6,372 nucleotides of DNA from Bacteriovorax sp. (GTDB lineage Bacteria > Bdellovibrionota > Bacteriovoracia > Bacteriovoracales > Bacteriovoracaceae): assembly GCA_030654205.1 (NCBI GenBank), contig JAURXW010000453.1:1-6372 (forward strand), written 5' to 3'. The notes beneath the pieces are model-generated. The model was not told the DNA's origin and searched no databases. It was given only the letters and a program-made list of their open reading frames with translations. Position numbers and translations under genes: made by a program. The stretch's first letter is position 1. The number at the start of each line of letters is the position of its first letter. Shown in pieces: positions 1 to 6,146 of the stretch.

Positions 1-336
1 GGTAAATTTCAATTCACCTGTTTCGCTTTTTTCAAAATCAGTATGAGCTTTATTAATAAGCAAATCTTCCAATATGGCCGATGATTCATAAGCCACTAAT
101 CTGGCGGCCTCTAGCGAAGAAGTTCCAGCGCTGGCCTTTAAAATATCTTCAATGAGGGATTCTTCAGATCCTTTAGAGTAAATAATTCCACCTTGGGCCC
201 AAACGGTATTGGTATGGGTAGGATCTTTTTCTCTTGTGACAATAGCAATTTTCAAACCACTTTCGGCCAGACGTGCAGCGGCCGAAAGCCCAGCGATACC
301 TGTCCCGATAATTAAAACATCATATTCAAAATTCAT
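1..336 (-). CDS. nadB: L-aspartate oxidase NadB, N-terminal part (cut by window edge)
   Basis: Only the first 112 codons are present; the gene continues beyond base 1. NadB is a cytoplasmic FAD enzyme that oxidises L-aspartate to iminoaspartate, the first step of de novo NAD synthesis. Directly visible are an N-terminal dinucleotide-binding fold, DVLIIGTGIAGLSAA at residues 6-20 (GxGxxG at 11-16), and the flavoprotein signature WAQGGI around residues 48-53, followed by a SLIEDILKASAG stretch that fits the NadB pattern after AQGGI. The succinate dehydrogenase/fumarate reductase flavoprotein shares this fold, but the immediately upstream nadC and the short N-terminus before the Rossmann motif favour NadB. 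The ATG at 334-336 lies inside the end of nadC, an 11-bp overlap, so translation is probably coupled. An AAGGA ribosome-binding site five bases upstream supports this start. Confidence 0.92.
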   Translation of the reverse strand, partial: MNFEYDVLIIGTGIAGLSAAARLAESGLKIAIVTREKDPTHTNTVWAQGGIIYSKGSEESLIEDILKASAGTSSLEAARLVAYESSAILEDLLINKAHTDFEKSETGELKFT

Positions 337-1198
337 AAGAATCCTTACTTGTGCCAATATGCAAATTTTTAATTTTCATTGAAAGATCGACATGAGGAGC
401 GCTATGAGTAAGGGCCCCGATGCTTATAGCATCAACACCTTTAATAAAATATTGTTCAATATTATTTAATTTCACACCACCAGAAATCTCTATTGTCATT
501 CCAGCCGTTTTTAAATCAATTGCTTTTTTTATTGTTTCTAGTGAAAAATTATCCAGCATCACATGTTTTACCCCAAGCTCAATGGCCAGTTTTAATTCCT
601 CTAGAGAATGAATTTCAACAACGATAGATTGATAATGAGTTTGCATTTTTTGAAAAAATTCCCAAGCTGGTCTTAGTCCACCAAAATATGTTTTGTGGTT
701 ATCTTTGATCATCCAAACATCGGCCTGTGAAAAGCGATGATTAAATCCCCCACCAACTCTCACAGCATATTTTTCTAATGATCTTAATCCTGGGGTTGTT
801 TTTCTCGTGTCAAGAATTCGAATATGAGATGACCGGGCTAAATTAACAAACTCAGATGTATAAGTCGCCACTGCACTTGCTCGTTGTAAAAGATTAAGCG
901 CAACTCTTTCTCCAGTTAGGGCAATTGAAAACGGAAGTGAAAATGAAATGACTTCACCTTTCGTGAATTCTTTTCCTTCGTGTTTTTTAAATTGTTCATA
1001 ATTGAGATTGCCGCCTAAAAAATTAAAAGCTGCGATGAAATATGGAAGGCCACATAGGCGTAAATCGCTTTTAATTTTTAAATGACACTCAACTATTCTT
1101 TCAGGTAACTCGCTTAAATAATAAGCATTGCCTTGCAGGTCATCTTCTTCAAAAAAACGTGCAATATCGGCCTGTAATCCTTTCTCTAAAAGTCCCAT
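326..1198 (-). CDS. nadC: Nicotinate-nucleotide pyrophosphorylase (quinolinate phosphoribosyltransferase) NadC
   Basis: NadC converts quinolinate and PRPP to nicotinate mononucleotide, CO2 and pyrophosphate, the step where de novo synthesis joins the common NAD pathway in the cytoplasm. The 290-residue length is usual for the family. The C-terminal barrel carries the expected motifs in order: TRKTTPGLR (131-139), EKYAVRVGGGFNHR (142-155), IKDNH (164-168), the VEIHS glutamate strand (194-198), MLDNF (214-218), EISGGV (237-242) and ISIGALTHSA (258-267). The N-terminal ED-GxGD-T signature seen in many NadC proteins is degenerate here (EEDDLQGNAYY, 17-27), and the usual SGIAT is SAVAT (108-112). 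The ATG at 1198 is preceded by AGGA (1206-1209) with a seven-base spacer. It is first in a nadC-nadB operon; no nadA is visible in the window. A candidate promoter with an inverted repeat lies just upstream. Confidence 0.97.
   Translation of the reverse strand: MGLLEKGLQADIARFFEEDDLQGNAYYLSELPERIVECHLKIKSDLRLCGLPYFIAAFNFLGGNLNYEQFKKHEGKEFTKGEVISFSLPFSIALTGERVALNLLQRASAVATYTSEFVNLARSSHIRILDTRKTTPGLRSLEKYAVRVGGGFNHRFSQADVWMIKDNHKTYFGGLRPAWEFFQKMQTHYQSIVVEIHSLEELKLAIELGVKHVMLDNFSLETIKKAIDLKTAGMTIEISGGVKLNNIEQYFIKGVDAISIGALTHSAPHVDLSMKIKNLHIGTSKDSYEF
342..346 (-). promoter_or_regulatory. Ribosome-binding site of nadB inside nadC
   Basis: Reading the minus strand, AAGGA is followed by a five-base spacer TTCTT and the nadB ATG. 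The site lies within the last codons of nadC, so nadB is initiated from the nadC transcript. It fixes the nadB start at 336. Confidence 0.55.
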
Positions 1199-1228
1199 TA
1201 ATTGATCCTAAGTTATCAAAAAATACTG

Positions 1229-1257
1229 ATCATCCCTTTTTAACTCCAAAGTCTCAA
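1229..1257 (-). promoter_or_regulatory. Candidate nadCB promoter
   Basis: On the minus strand a -35-like TTGAGA (1252-1257) is separated by exactly 17 bp from a -10-like GATGAT (1229-1234, four of six matches to TATAAT). Transcription would start near 1222, giving a leader of about 23 bases that contains the nadC AGGA site. Position and spacing fit, but the -10 is weak and chance matches are common in AT-rich DNA. Confidence 0.32.
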
Positions 1258-1265
1258 AGAGTTAA
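1240..1265. repeat. Inverted repeat in the nadC/comEC-like divergent gap, possible operator
   Basis: TTAACTC (1240-1246) and GAGTTAA (1259-1265) are a perfect 7-bp inverted repeat separated by 12 bases. It covers the -35 element and most of the spacer of the candidate nadCB promoter, where a repressor site would be expected. On the plus strand the right arm is followed by G and six T residues, so it also resembles a short terminator or attenuator in the leader of the downstream membrane-protein gene. Which reading is right cannot be decided from the sequence. Confidence 0.35.
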
Positions 1266-1303
1266 GTTTTTTAGAAGGCTTAAAGCTTTTCAATACGTTA
1301 GAC

Positions 1304-2260
1304 ATGAAATTTTTTGCTTTTATTACTCTAATAAGTGCTTTTTTGCTATTTTTTAGCAAGGCCTACGTTCCTTCAACTCCTTCTCAAAAGCTTGAATTAC
1401 CGTCTTTTGAGAAGATTCAAGAAAGAGATTTCAAAAGTACTTTCAAAAACTCACAATGCGCAAATATTTCTTGGGCAATGATGACTGGAGAAAAATTTGG
1501 AATTTCGCCATCCGTAAAAAAAGATTTTAAACAATTAGAGCTAAGTTTTTTCTTTTCTCCTTCAGGAATGCACTTAACTGCGTTTTTATTAATTTTATTT
1601 TTCATTTTAAAAAAAATAAAAAACAAAAAACTCTCTAAGAGTTTGCGGATAATTACTTTATGTCTAACTTTTATGCTGCCTTACTTAGCAATTAAAAGAA
1701 TCGTTATTTTTCGATTATTAATAATGCTTCAAAGAATTTTCAAAAAAGAATATCCAGTTGAAATAATCTTTTTATTAACTTTTGGCATCTCACTTCTACT
1801 TGGTCATTTTCAAGTATCGCCCTTTAGTTTTATTTTGAGTTTTTTGTATATGGGAACATTTATTTCGCTTCGAGATTACTCGAGATTTTTTATGATCTTA
1901 GGATTATTTTCTTCTCATCTATTGATCGCATTTTTTAGTGGTAGCGAGGTTTCCTTTATCTCACTTTTGATAAACTTGCCTATCATAGCTATTTTTACGC
2001 TTATTTTGCCCTGTTTGTTTCTTTATCTATTCACCTTTAAATTTTGGTGTTTCAATTGGATTGAAAATCTCATCGAGATATTTACAGTTGTTATTCATTG
2101 GAGTGCTAAGATAGTTCAGGGAACTTTTTTAAGTTCATCATTTTTTTTATTAATTGCGATTTGGATAATTTTACTAAAAAAGAAAAAGCGATATTTATTG
2201 GTGGCTTTATTACTTCATGGAAATATTGCAAATTCTCCGGCAATATTTCATTCTCTATAA
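1304..2260 (+). CDS. Compact ComEC/Rec2-like competence-domain membrane protein without nuclease domain
   Basis: This is a 318-residue integral membrane protein with about eight hydrophobic segments and an N-terminal anchor or signal segment (residues 1-20), then a polar stretch to about residue 78. Several landmarks of the ComEC/Rec2 competence domain appear in the right order: FFFSPSGMHL (82-91) matching the family's VSGLH motif at a membrane-helix start, IKRIVIFRLLIML (130-142) in the position of the SxxRAxxM segment, VSPFSFILSFLYMGTFIS (171-188) matching SPGFQLSFLATLG, and LLINLPIIAIFTLILP (221-236) matching the family's N-x-x-x-x-P helix. ComEC is the inner-membrane channel for single-stranded DNA uptake. 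Full-length ComEC also has an OB-like domain and a C-terminal metallo-beta-lactamase nuclease domain, and both are absent here. Sequence similarity is weak overall, so DNA transport is an inference. The ATG at 1304 is the only one in this frame after a stop at 1241-1243; it lacks a clear Shine-Dalgarno site. Confidence 0.68.
   Translation: MKFFAFITLISAFLLFFSKAYVPSTPSQKLELPSFEKIQERDFKSTFKNSQCANISWAMMTGEKFGISPSVKKDFKQLELSFFFSPSGMHLTAFLLILFFILKKIKNKKLSKSLRIITLCLTFMLPYLAIKRIVIFRLLIMLQRIFKKEYPVEIIFLLTFGISLLLGHFQVSPFSFILSFLYMGTFISLRDYSRFFMILGLFSSHLLIAFFSGSEVSFISLLINLPIIAIFTLILPCLFLYLFTFKFWCFNWIENLIEIFTVVIHWSAKIVQGTFLSSSFFLLIAIWIILLKKKKRYLLVALLLHGNIANSPAIFHSL
2220..2249. terminator. Perfect 10-bp inverted repeat at the convergent comEC-like/ttcA junction, possible two-way terminator
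   Basis: GAAATATTGC (2220-2229) and GCAATATTTC (2240-2249) are perfectly complementary, with a 10-base loop. The repeat lies at the 3' end of the comEC-like coding region, and on the minus strand it begins at the last two bases of the ttcA stop codon (TGA, 2250-2248). That is where a transcript-end hairpin for both convergent genes would be expected. Neither side has a T-run, so it does not meet the standard intrinsic-terminator pattern; it may instead protect the 3' end or slow polymerase. Confidence 0.35.
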
Positions 2261-3108
2261 TCTGAAGAAAAATCAAAAAGATTTTTATCTAATAAATGTG
2301 AAAGTTCAATATTTCCCAGGGCATTGGCCATTGAGCGACGTATATCCGGAATATCTTTTTCTAGTTCATCTAGAATTGATTTCATTTTTACTCTTTTTAG
2401 GCCTTCTTGAGATCCACAAAGATTACACGGAATGATAGGAAATCCCCATAATGATGCAAGTTCTATAATATCGTTTTCAGCGACGAAGGCCAAAGGGCGA
2501 ATGACGATATTGCGATGATCTGTTGAATAGAGCTTTGGAGGCATGCTGCCAAGTTTTCCAGAATAAAAAATATTTAGCATAAAAGTCTGAATCATATCGT
2601 CGCGGTGATGTCCCAGAGCAATTTTGGTAAATTTATTTTGGTGAGCATAATTATAAAGAATTCCTCTTCTTAAGCGGGAGCAAAGTGAACAATAGGTTCC
2701 ACCAACTGCCGTTTTTTCTTTGACGATCGAATAGGTGTCTTCTTCTAGCACTGTTAATTTAATTTGTTGGTCGGCCATAAAAGCTTTAAAGGCCCTAGCA
2801 TCAAAACCAGGCTGTTTTTGGTCGAGCATGACTGCTTCGAAACTAAAATTCATTGGTGCTTTTTTTTGTATTTCTTTTAACAATAAAGTTAAAACAGTTG
2901 AGTCCTTGCCTCCGGATACCCCAACCATAATATGATCATCCTGGGCAATCATGTGATATTCACTTAGTGCTCTGGTGATTTGCTTTCTAACTTTAGTGGC
3001 CAAAGGGCCATCGATATTTATTTCATTCATGGGGAAATCTATAGCATATTTTTGCTCAACTCGTCTCGAATCTTGCCTTTTTTTGGAGATTACTGGTAAT
3101 TTTTTCAT
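2248..3108 (-). CDS. ttcA: tRNA 2-thiocytidine biosynthesis protein TtcA
   Basis: TtcA is a cytoplasmic iron-sulfur, ATP-dependent enzyme that thiolates cytidine 32 in certain tRNAs. Visible features are the PP-loop ATP-binding motif SGGKDS (65-70), LDQKQPGF (95-102), the first cysteine pair CSLC followed by SRLRRGILY (140-152), ALGHHRDD (164-171), the second cysteine pair CNLC (228-231) followed by GSQ, and the terminal NLFDF motif (276-280). The two CxxC pairs and the SRLRRGIL context separate TtcA from TilS and from other PP-loop thiolases. The 286-residue length is slightly below the roughly 310 of the E. coli enzyme; all key residues are present. The ATG at 3108 has no clear Shine-Dalgarno site. 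It is transcribed divergently from the nucleotidase gene. Its 3' end overlaps the comEC-like gene by 13 bp on the opposite strand. Confidence 0.96.
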   Translation of the reverse strand: MKKLPVISKKRQDSRRVEQKYAIDFPMNEINIDGPLATKVRKQITRALSEYHMIAQDDHIMVGVSGGKDSTVLTLLLKEIQKKAPMNFSFEAVMLDQKQPGFDARAFKAFMADQQIKLTVLEEDTYSIVKEKTAVGGTYCSLCSRLRRGILYNYAHQNKFTKIALGHHRDDMIQTFMLNIFYSGKLGSMPPKLYSTDHRNIVIRPLAFVAENDIIELASLWGFPIIPCNLCGSQEGLKRVKMKSILDELEKDIPDIRRSMANALGNIELSHLLDKNLFDFSSDYRE

Positions 3109-3171
3109 CCATTTTTCGATAGATTTTTTATCTCTTGCGAATACTTCTGTCTGATGGCACCTTTTAGCACT

Positions 3172-3858
3172 ATGAAATACGATTTATTATTGTTTGATGC
3201 CGATGACACACTCTTGGATTTTAAAAAATCTGAAGATATATCTTTTCAAATTATTCTTAAGAAAAATGGAATATCTGGTGATATAAAAACTTTTCATGAA
3301 AGTTACAAAGTTATTAATAATTTATTATGGAGCCAATATGCAGAAGGATTGGTTTCAAAAGATTTTTTAAAAATTGAACGTTTTAGAAAATTTTTAGAAG
3401 TTAATAAACTGGAAGGCGATCCAGTTGAATTATGTGAAGATTATTTAACTACTCTTCCATCTCAAGTTTTTTTAATTAAGGACACTTTACTTTTATTGCA
3501 AACTCTTTTCGGTAATATTCCGCTGGTGATTATAACTAACGGCATTGGAGATGTTCAACACAAAAGACTGGCCAATTCTGGAATCAATCAATTTATTGAG
3601 TTGATGGTTGTTTCTGAAGAAGCGGGATTTAGTAAGCCTGATAAAAGAATTTTTGATTATACTTTAAGCTTATTAAAAACTTCAGTAAATGAATCGAATA
3701 TTTTAATGATTGGTGATAAATTAGAAACAGATATCTTAGGCGCCAATAATAGCAAAATAGATTCTTGTTGGTTTAATCCCGAAAAATCAACTAACTCTAC
3801 ATCTATTGAACCTACTTATGAAATTGAAAACATAATAGACCTTTTGGAAATTATATGA
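3172..3858 (+). CDS. yjjG: YjjG-type HAD pyrimidine 5'-nucleotidase
   Basis: This is a cytoplasmic HAD-superfamily phosphatase of the YjjG type. In E. coli YjjG is a pyrimidine 5'-nucleotidase that also removes non-canonical nucleotides. Counting from the chosen start, motif I is FDADDTLLDF (8-17; nucleophile D9, acid/base D11), motif II is IITNG (T122), motif III is the lysine in FSKPDKRIF (K155) and motif IV is GDKLETD (D182, D187). The cap region includes the conserved-looking pattern of N, then LW, then E-G, then RF (residues about 49-72). I chose the ATG at 3172 because MKYDLLLFDADDTL aligns with the usual short YjjG N-terminus. An in-frame ATG at 3154 would add six residues (MAPFST). 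Neither has a convincing Shine-Dalgarno site, and I could not identify a clear promoter in the 63-bp gap from ttcA. Its stop overlaps the next gene's ATG. Confidence 0.92.
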   Translation: MKYDLLLFDADDTLLDFKKSEDISFQIILKKNGISGDIKTFHESYKVINNLLWSQYAEGLVSKDFLKIERFRKFLEVNKLEGDPVELCEDYLTTLPSQVFLIKDTLLLLQTLFGNIPLVIITNGIGDVQHKRLANSGINQFIELMVVSEEAGFSKPDKRIFDYTLSLLKTSVNESNILMIGDKLETDILGANNSKIDSCWFNPEKSTNSTSIEPTYEIENIIDLLEII

Positions 3859-4625
3859 AGCATTCACTTCGCTCGTTCACTCCTACTCTGTGTCGGGCAA
3901 TGGGTGTTCCTCTTCCAAAACTCGCAAAAGTAGATCCTTACTTGGACCTTTCAAATTTAAAAACCAATATTACAAAGGCCTTACTTTTTTGTCCTGATGC
4001 CTTTGGTAATCATGCTCTCAAAAAACTTCCTGAACTTCATCAATCAATTAAAGAATCAAGCACTCATGAAGTTGAACTTCTTTCGATTTTTCCACCCATA
4101 ACACCTGTCTGTTTTGCCTCCTTATTTACTGGGGCCACACCAGAAGAACATGGGATATTACATTACGAAAAGCCTGTGCTTAAATGTGATACTCTTTTCG
4201 ATGCACTTATTAGAGCTGGAAAAAAAGTTGCAATTGTCGCCGTTAAAAATTCGAGTATAGATATTCTTTTTAGAGAACGAAATTTAGATTATTTTTCCAT
4301 GGATTACGACCCACTAGTTTCAGTAAAAGCGTTAGAATTGCTCTCTCAAAATAAGCATGATGTTATTGTTGTCTATCATCAAGAATATGACGATCTCTTA
4401 CACGATTCAGGCCTTTTTTCAGAGCTTGCAGTAAAGGCCCTTGAACATCATGTTGCTTCGTGGAAATTGCTTGTCCGCGAGGCCAGTAAAGCGTGGAAAC
4501 AAAATTTCCTTGTTTCTTTTACACCTGATCATGGTGGTCATATTGATTCAAAAAATGGGTTTGGTGATCATGGAGAAGACTCTCCCGAAGACATGGAATT
4601 ACGTCATTTTTTCTATATCAAATAA
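3855..4625 (+). CDS. Compact alkaline-phosphatase-superfamily (nucleotide pyrophosphatase/phosphodiesterase-like) enzyme
   Basis: This 256-residue protein shows the metal-site layout of the alkaline phosphatase superfamily: an aspartate at the end of the first strand (CPDAFG, D48), a nucleophile-type threonine in FPPITPVCFASLFTG (T83) followed by PEEHG, the D-x-x-x-H pair in YDDLLHDSG (D179, H183), the DH pair in FTPDHGGH (D225, H226) and a last histidine in GFGDHGED (H239). It has no signal peptide or membrane helix, so it is probably cytoplasmic, unlike secreted alkaline phosphatases. It is much shorter than most nucleotide pyrophosphatases and lacks their insert domains. The substrate cannot be read from the sequence. 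The start codon overlaps the nucleotidase stop (ATGA), implying coupled translation and a related role in nucleotide or phosphoester turnover. The TAA lies 2 bp from the end of the opposing histidine kinase gene. Confidence 0.82.
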   Translation: MKHSLRSFTPTLCRAMGVPLPKLAKVDPYLDLSNLKTNITKALLFCPDAFGNHALKKLPELHQSIKESSTHEVELLSIFPPITPVCFASLFTGATPEEHGILHYEKPVLKCDTLFDALIRAGKKVAIVAVKNSSIDILFRERNLDYFSMDYDPLVSVKALELLSQNKHDVIVVYHQEYDDLLHDSGLFSELAVKALEHHVASWKLLVREASKAWKQNFLVSFTPDHGGHIDSKNGFGDHGEDSPEDMELRHFFYIK

Positions 4626-4627
4626 TT

Positions 4628-6034
4628 TTAAATTAAGGGCAATGTAAAAGTAAAAGTGGTCTCTTCAACAAAAGCTTCTTCATCTTTTAGACCTTCTTCT
4701 TCTAAAAATAAAACGCCACCGTGTTGCTCGATGATTTCTCTTGAAATACTTAACCCCAGCCCTTGGCCTTTACCTATTTCTTTTGAAGTAAAAAATGGTC
4801 GAAATATTTTATGTCGTATATCTAATGGAACACCTGTTCCATTATCAGTCACACTAATAATTAAAAAATTATTTCTTAGCGCCATATAAATTTTTACTCT
4901 TGGAGCTTTTGATTCTCTAACGGCTTCAAATGAATTATTTAAAAGATGAGTTAATACTTGGGAAATTTGAGCTTCATCGATATTAACTTCAACATCAGGG
5001 CACTCCCCAATTTCAAGATCGATTAAATTTAAACTAAATCGTTCTCGGCATAAATCTAGTGAATTATCGAGGATCGATTTAAAGTTAACATTCTTATTAT
5101 TTTCATCATTTTTTTGGCGAGAAAATAATTTTAACCCATTTATGATTCTACTAATTCTTGTAATTGATTTATTAATTTTTTCTGAACGGTCACTGAATTG
5201 CGTTTTGTCGAGTTCGTCAATTTCTGTATTTGCATTAGCAAGAATTTCAATTCGTTTAATATTTCCTTGAATGATTGAGAGAGGATTATTAATTTCATGA
5301 GCAATTCCAGAAGCCATCTCTCCAATAGCTGCCAACTGAGAAGCCTGATCCGCGCGTGCTTTTTGAGTAACGATTTCTTTTTGGGCTATACTTAATTCAT
5401 CGACAATAATTTGTAACTGTTGTTTTTCACTTAATAACTGTTCTTCATATTCATACAATTGAGTCATTTGTTTATAGTAGTTTCGAGAATGGGCTATAAC
5501 ATATCCCGTAAAGACAGCAATCAACATTGCTATCAATCCATATCCGCTGTCTTTTCGTATTACCGACATAACAAATAGTTCGATTGTTGGAATTATGGCC
5601 ACTAGAAATAAAAATGCTAGTTGCAATCTTGGATTTAAAACCAATGAAGAGGTAGTTGCTCCAGAGATGGCCGTAATGATAATGATTGATACCATAAAGC
5701 CAATTGAGGAAATACTAAGAGACCATAAAGATAAACCAATAAACAATCCACTGCAGAGTGCATATATTAAAAGTGTTGCAAAATGTCCAAGCTCTAAATT
5801 TCTCGGAATATAATTTTTATTTTTACCAATTTCGTGGGCCAAAAATATTCTTATAATATTAACGGGGATAGTTAGAGCAACTAATATCATAAAGATTTGG
5901 TGAAATGGACCTTCAGCAATTAATGGAAAAAAAAGTAATGGCGTTGCAGAAATGATTAAAGCAATGGCTGCTGGAATACTTCTTTTACAAAATTCGATAT
6001 TTAGTTTTTTTAAAATTAATTCTTCATTATTCAT
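4628..6034 (-). CDS. Membrane-bound sensor histidine kinase, orphan
   Basis: This is a 468-residue inner-membrane sensor kinase. The first 185 residues hold about six hydrophobic segments (near 17-40, 46-66, 83-105, 110-133, 137-158 and 165-183) with only short loops, so there is no sizeable periplasmic sensor domain. A charged coiled-coil linker follows (about 187-232). The kinase core has the H-box EMASGIAHEINNPLSII (phosphate acceptor H246), the N-box LTHLLNNSFEAV (361-372), the G1 box DNGTG (397-401), the F-box FRPFFTSK (411-418) and the G2 box GKGQGLGLSI (421-430). The HEINNPL form and the N-box place it with NtrB/ZraS-like kinases, but the signal is unknown. There is no receiver domain and no response regulator gene beside it. 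The ATG at 6034 follows a perfect extended -10 by only six bases, with no Shine-Dalgarno site. No in-frame ATG that keeps the membrane domain intact lies close downstream. Confidence 0.95.
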   Translation of the reverse strand: MNNEELILKKLNIEFCKRSIPAAIALIISATPLLFFPLIAEGPFHQIFMILVALTIPVNIIRIFLAHEIGKNKNYIPRNLELGHFATLLIYALCSGLFIGLSLWSLSISSIGFMVSIIIITAISGATTSSLVLNPRLQLAFLFLVAIIPTIELFVMSVIRKDSGYGLIAMLIAVFTGYVIAHSRNYYKQMTQLYEYEEQLLSEKQQLQIIVDELSIAQKEIVTQKARADQASQLAAIGEMASGIAHEINNPLSIIQGNIKRIEILANANTEIDELDKTQFSDRSEKINKSITRISRIINGLKLFSRQKNDENNKNVNFKSILDNSLDLCRERFSLNLIDLEIGECPDVEVNIDEAQISQVLTHLLNNSFEAVRESKAPRVKIYMALRNNFLIISVTDNGTGVPLDIRHKIFRPFFTSKEIGKGQGLGLSISREIIEQHGGVLFLEEEGLKDEEAFVEETTFTFTLPLI

Positions 6035-6040
6035 TAAATT

Positions 6041-6049
6041 ATTATAACA
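6041..6049 (-). promoter_or_regulatory. Extended -10 promoter of the histidine kinase gene
   Basis: On the minus strand TGTTATAAT (6049-6041) is a perfect TGn-TATAAT extended -10. Only six bases separate it from the ATG at 6034, so initiation about seven bases downstream would fall on or next to the start codon and yield a leaderless or nearly leaderless mRNA. The -35 region holds only a poor TTAAAA-like match at 6065-6070, which is acceptable for an extended -10 promoter. Confidence 0.5.
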
Positions 6050-6068
6050 AAAATTAGAAATTTATTTT

Positions 6069-6109
6069 AAAAATCATGCATTTAAACTTTGTTAAATAGT
6101 CTAAATGCA
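6069..6109 (-). terminator. Intrinsic terminator after the E1 beta gene
   Basis: The arms TGCATTTAGAC (minus strand, 6109-6099) and GTTTAAATGCA (6087-6077) form an 11-bp stem in RNA, with one G-U pair and an 11-base loop. They are followed after UGA by five U residues (6073-6069). It lies 37 bp after the E1 beta stop codon, and the downstream kinase gene has its own promoter signal, so it separates two transcripts. The stem is AT-rich, which makes it moderately strong. Confidence 0.55.
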
Positions 6110-6146
6110 CAAACATCTTTATCAAGTACTTTATATTTTAATTTAT

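Noticed and set aside
420..611. Open frame on the plus strand inside nadC
   Set aside because: It is fully covered by nadC, whose conserved motifs are on the minus strand; it has no ribosome-binding site and no recognisable domain.
1159..1356. Small plus-strand frame bridging nadC and the comEC-like gene
   Set aside because: It runs antisense into nadC and out of frame into the comEC-like gene, with no ribosome-binding site or motif.
2268..2286. AAAAATC-A5-GATTTTT inverted repeat just inside the ttcA 3' end, resembling a two-way terminator
   Set aside because: The stem holds a single G-C pair and lies within a lysine/phenylalanine-type A/T run of the coding sequence, so it would be too weak and is likely compositional.
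4441..4647. Plus-strand frame at the end of the phosphatase gene
   Set aside because: It is an out-of-frame shadow; the metal-binding DH and GDHG motifs are in the main frame.
5140..5325. Minus-strand frame inside the histidine kinase
   Set aside because: It is a frame-shifted shadow of the kinase H-box region; the kinase frame carries the conserved boxes without interruption.
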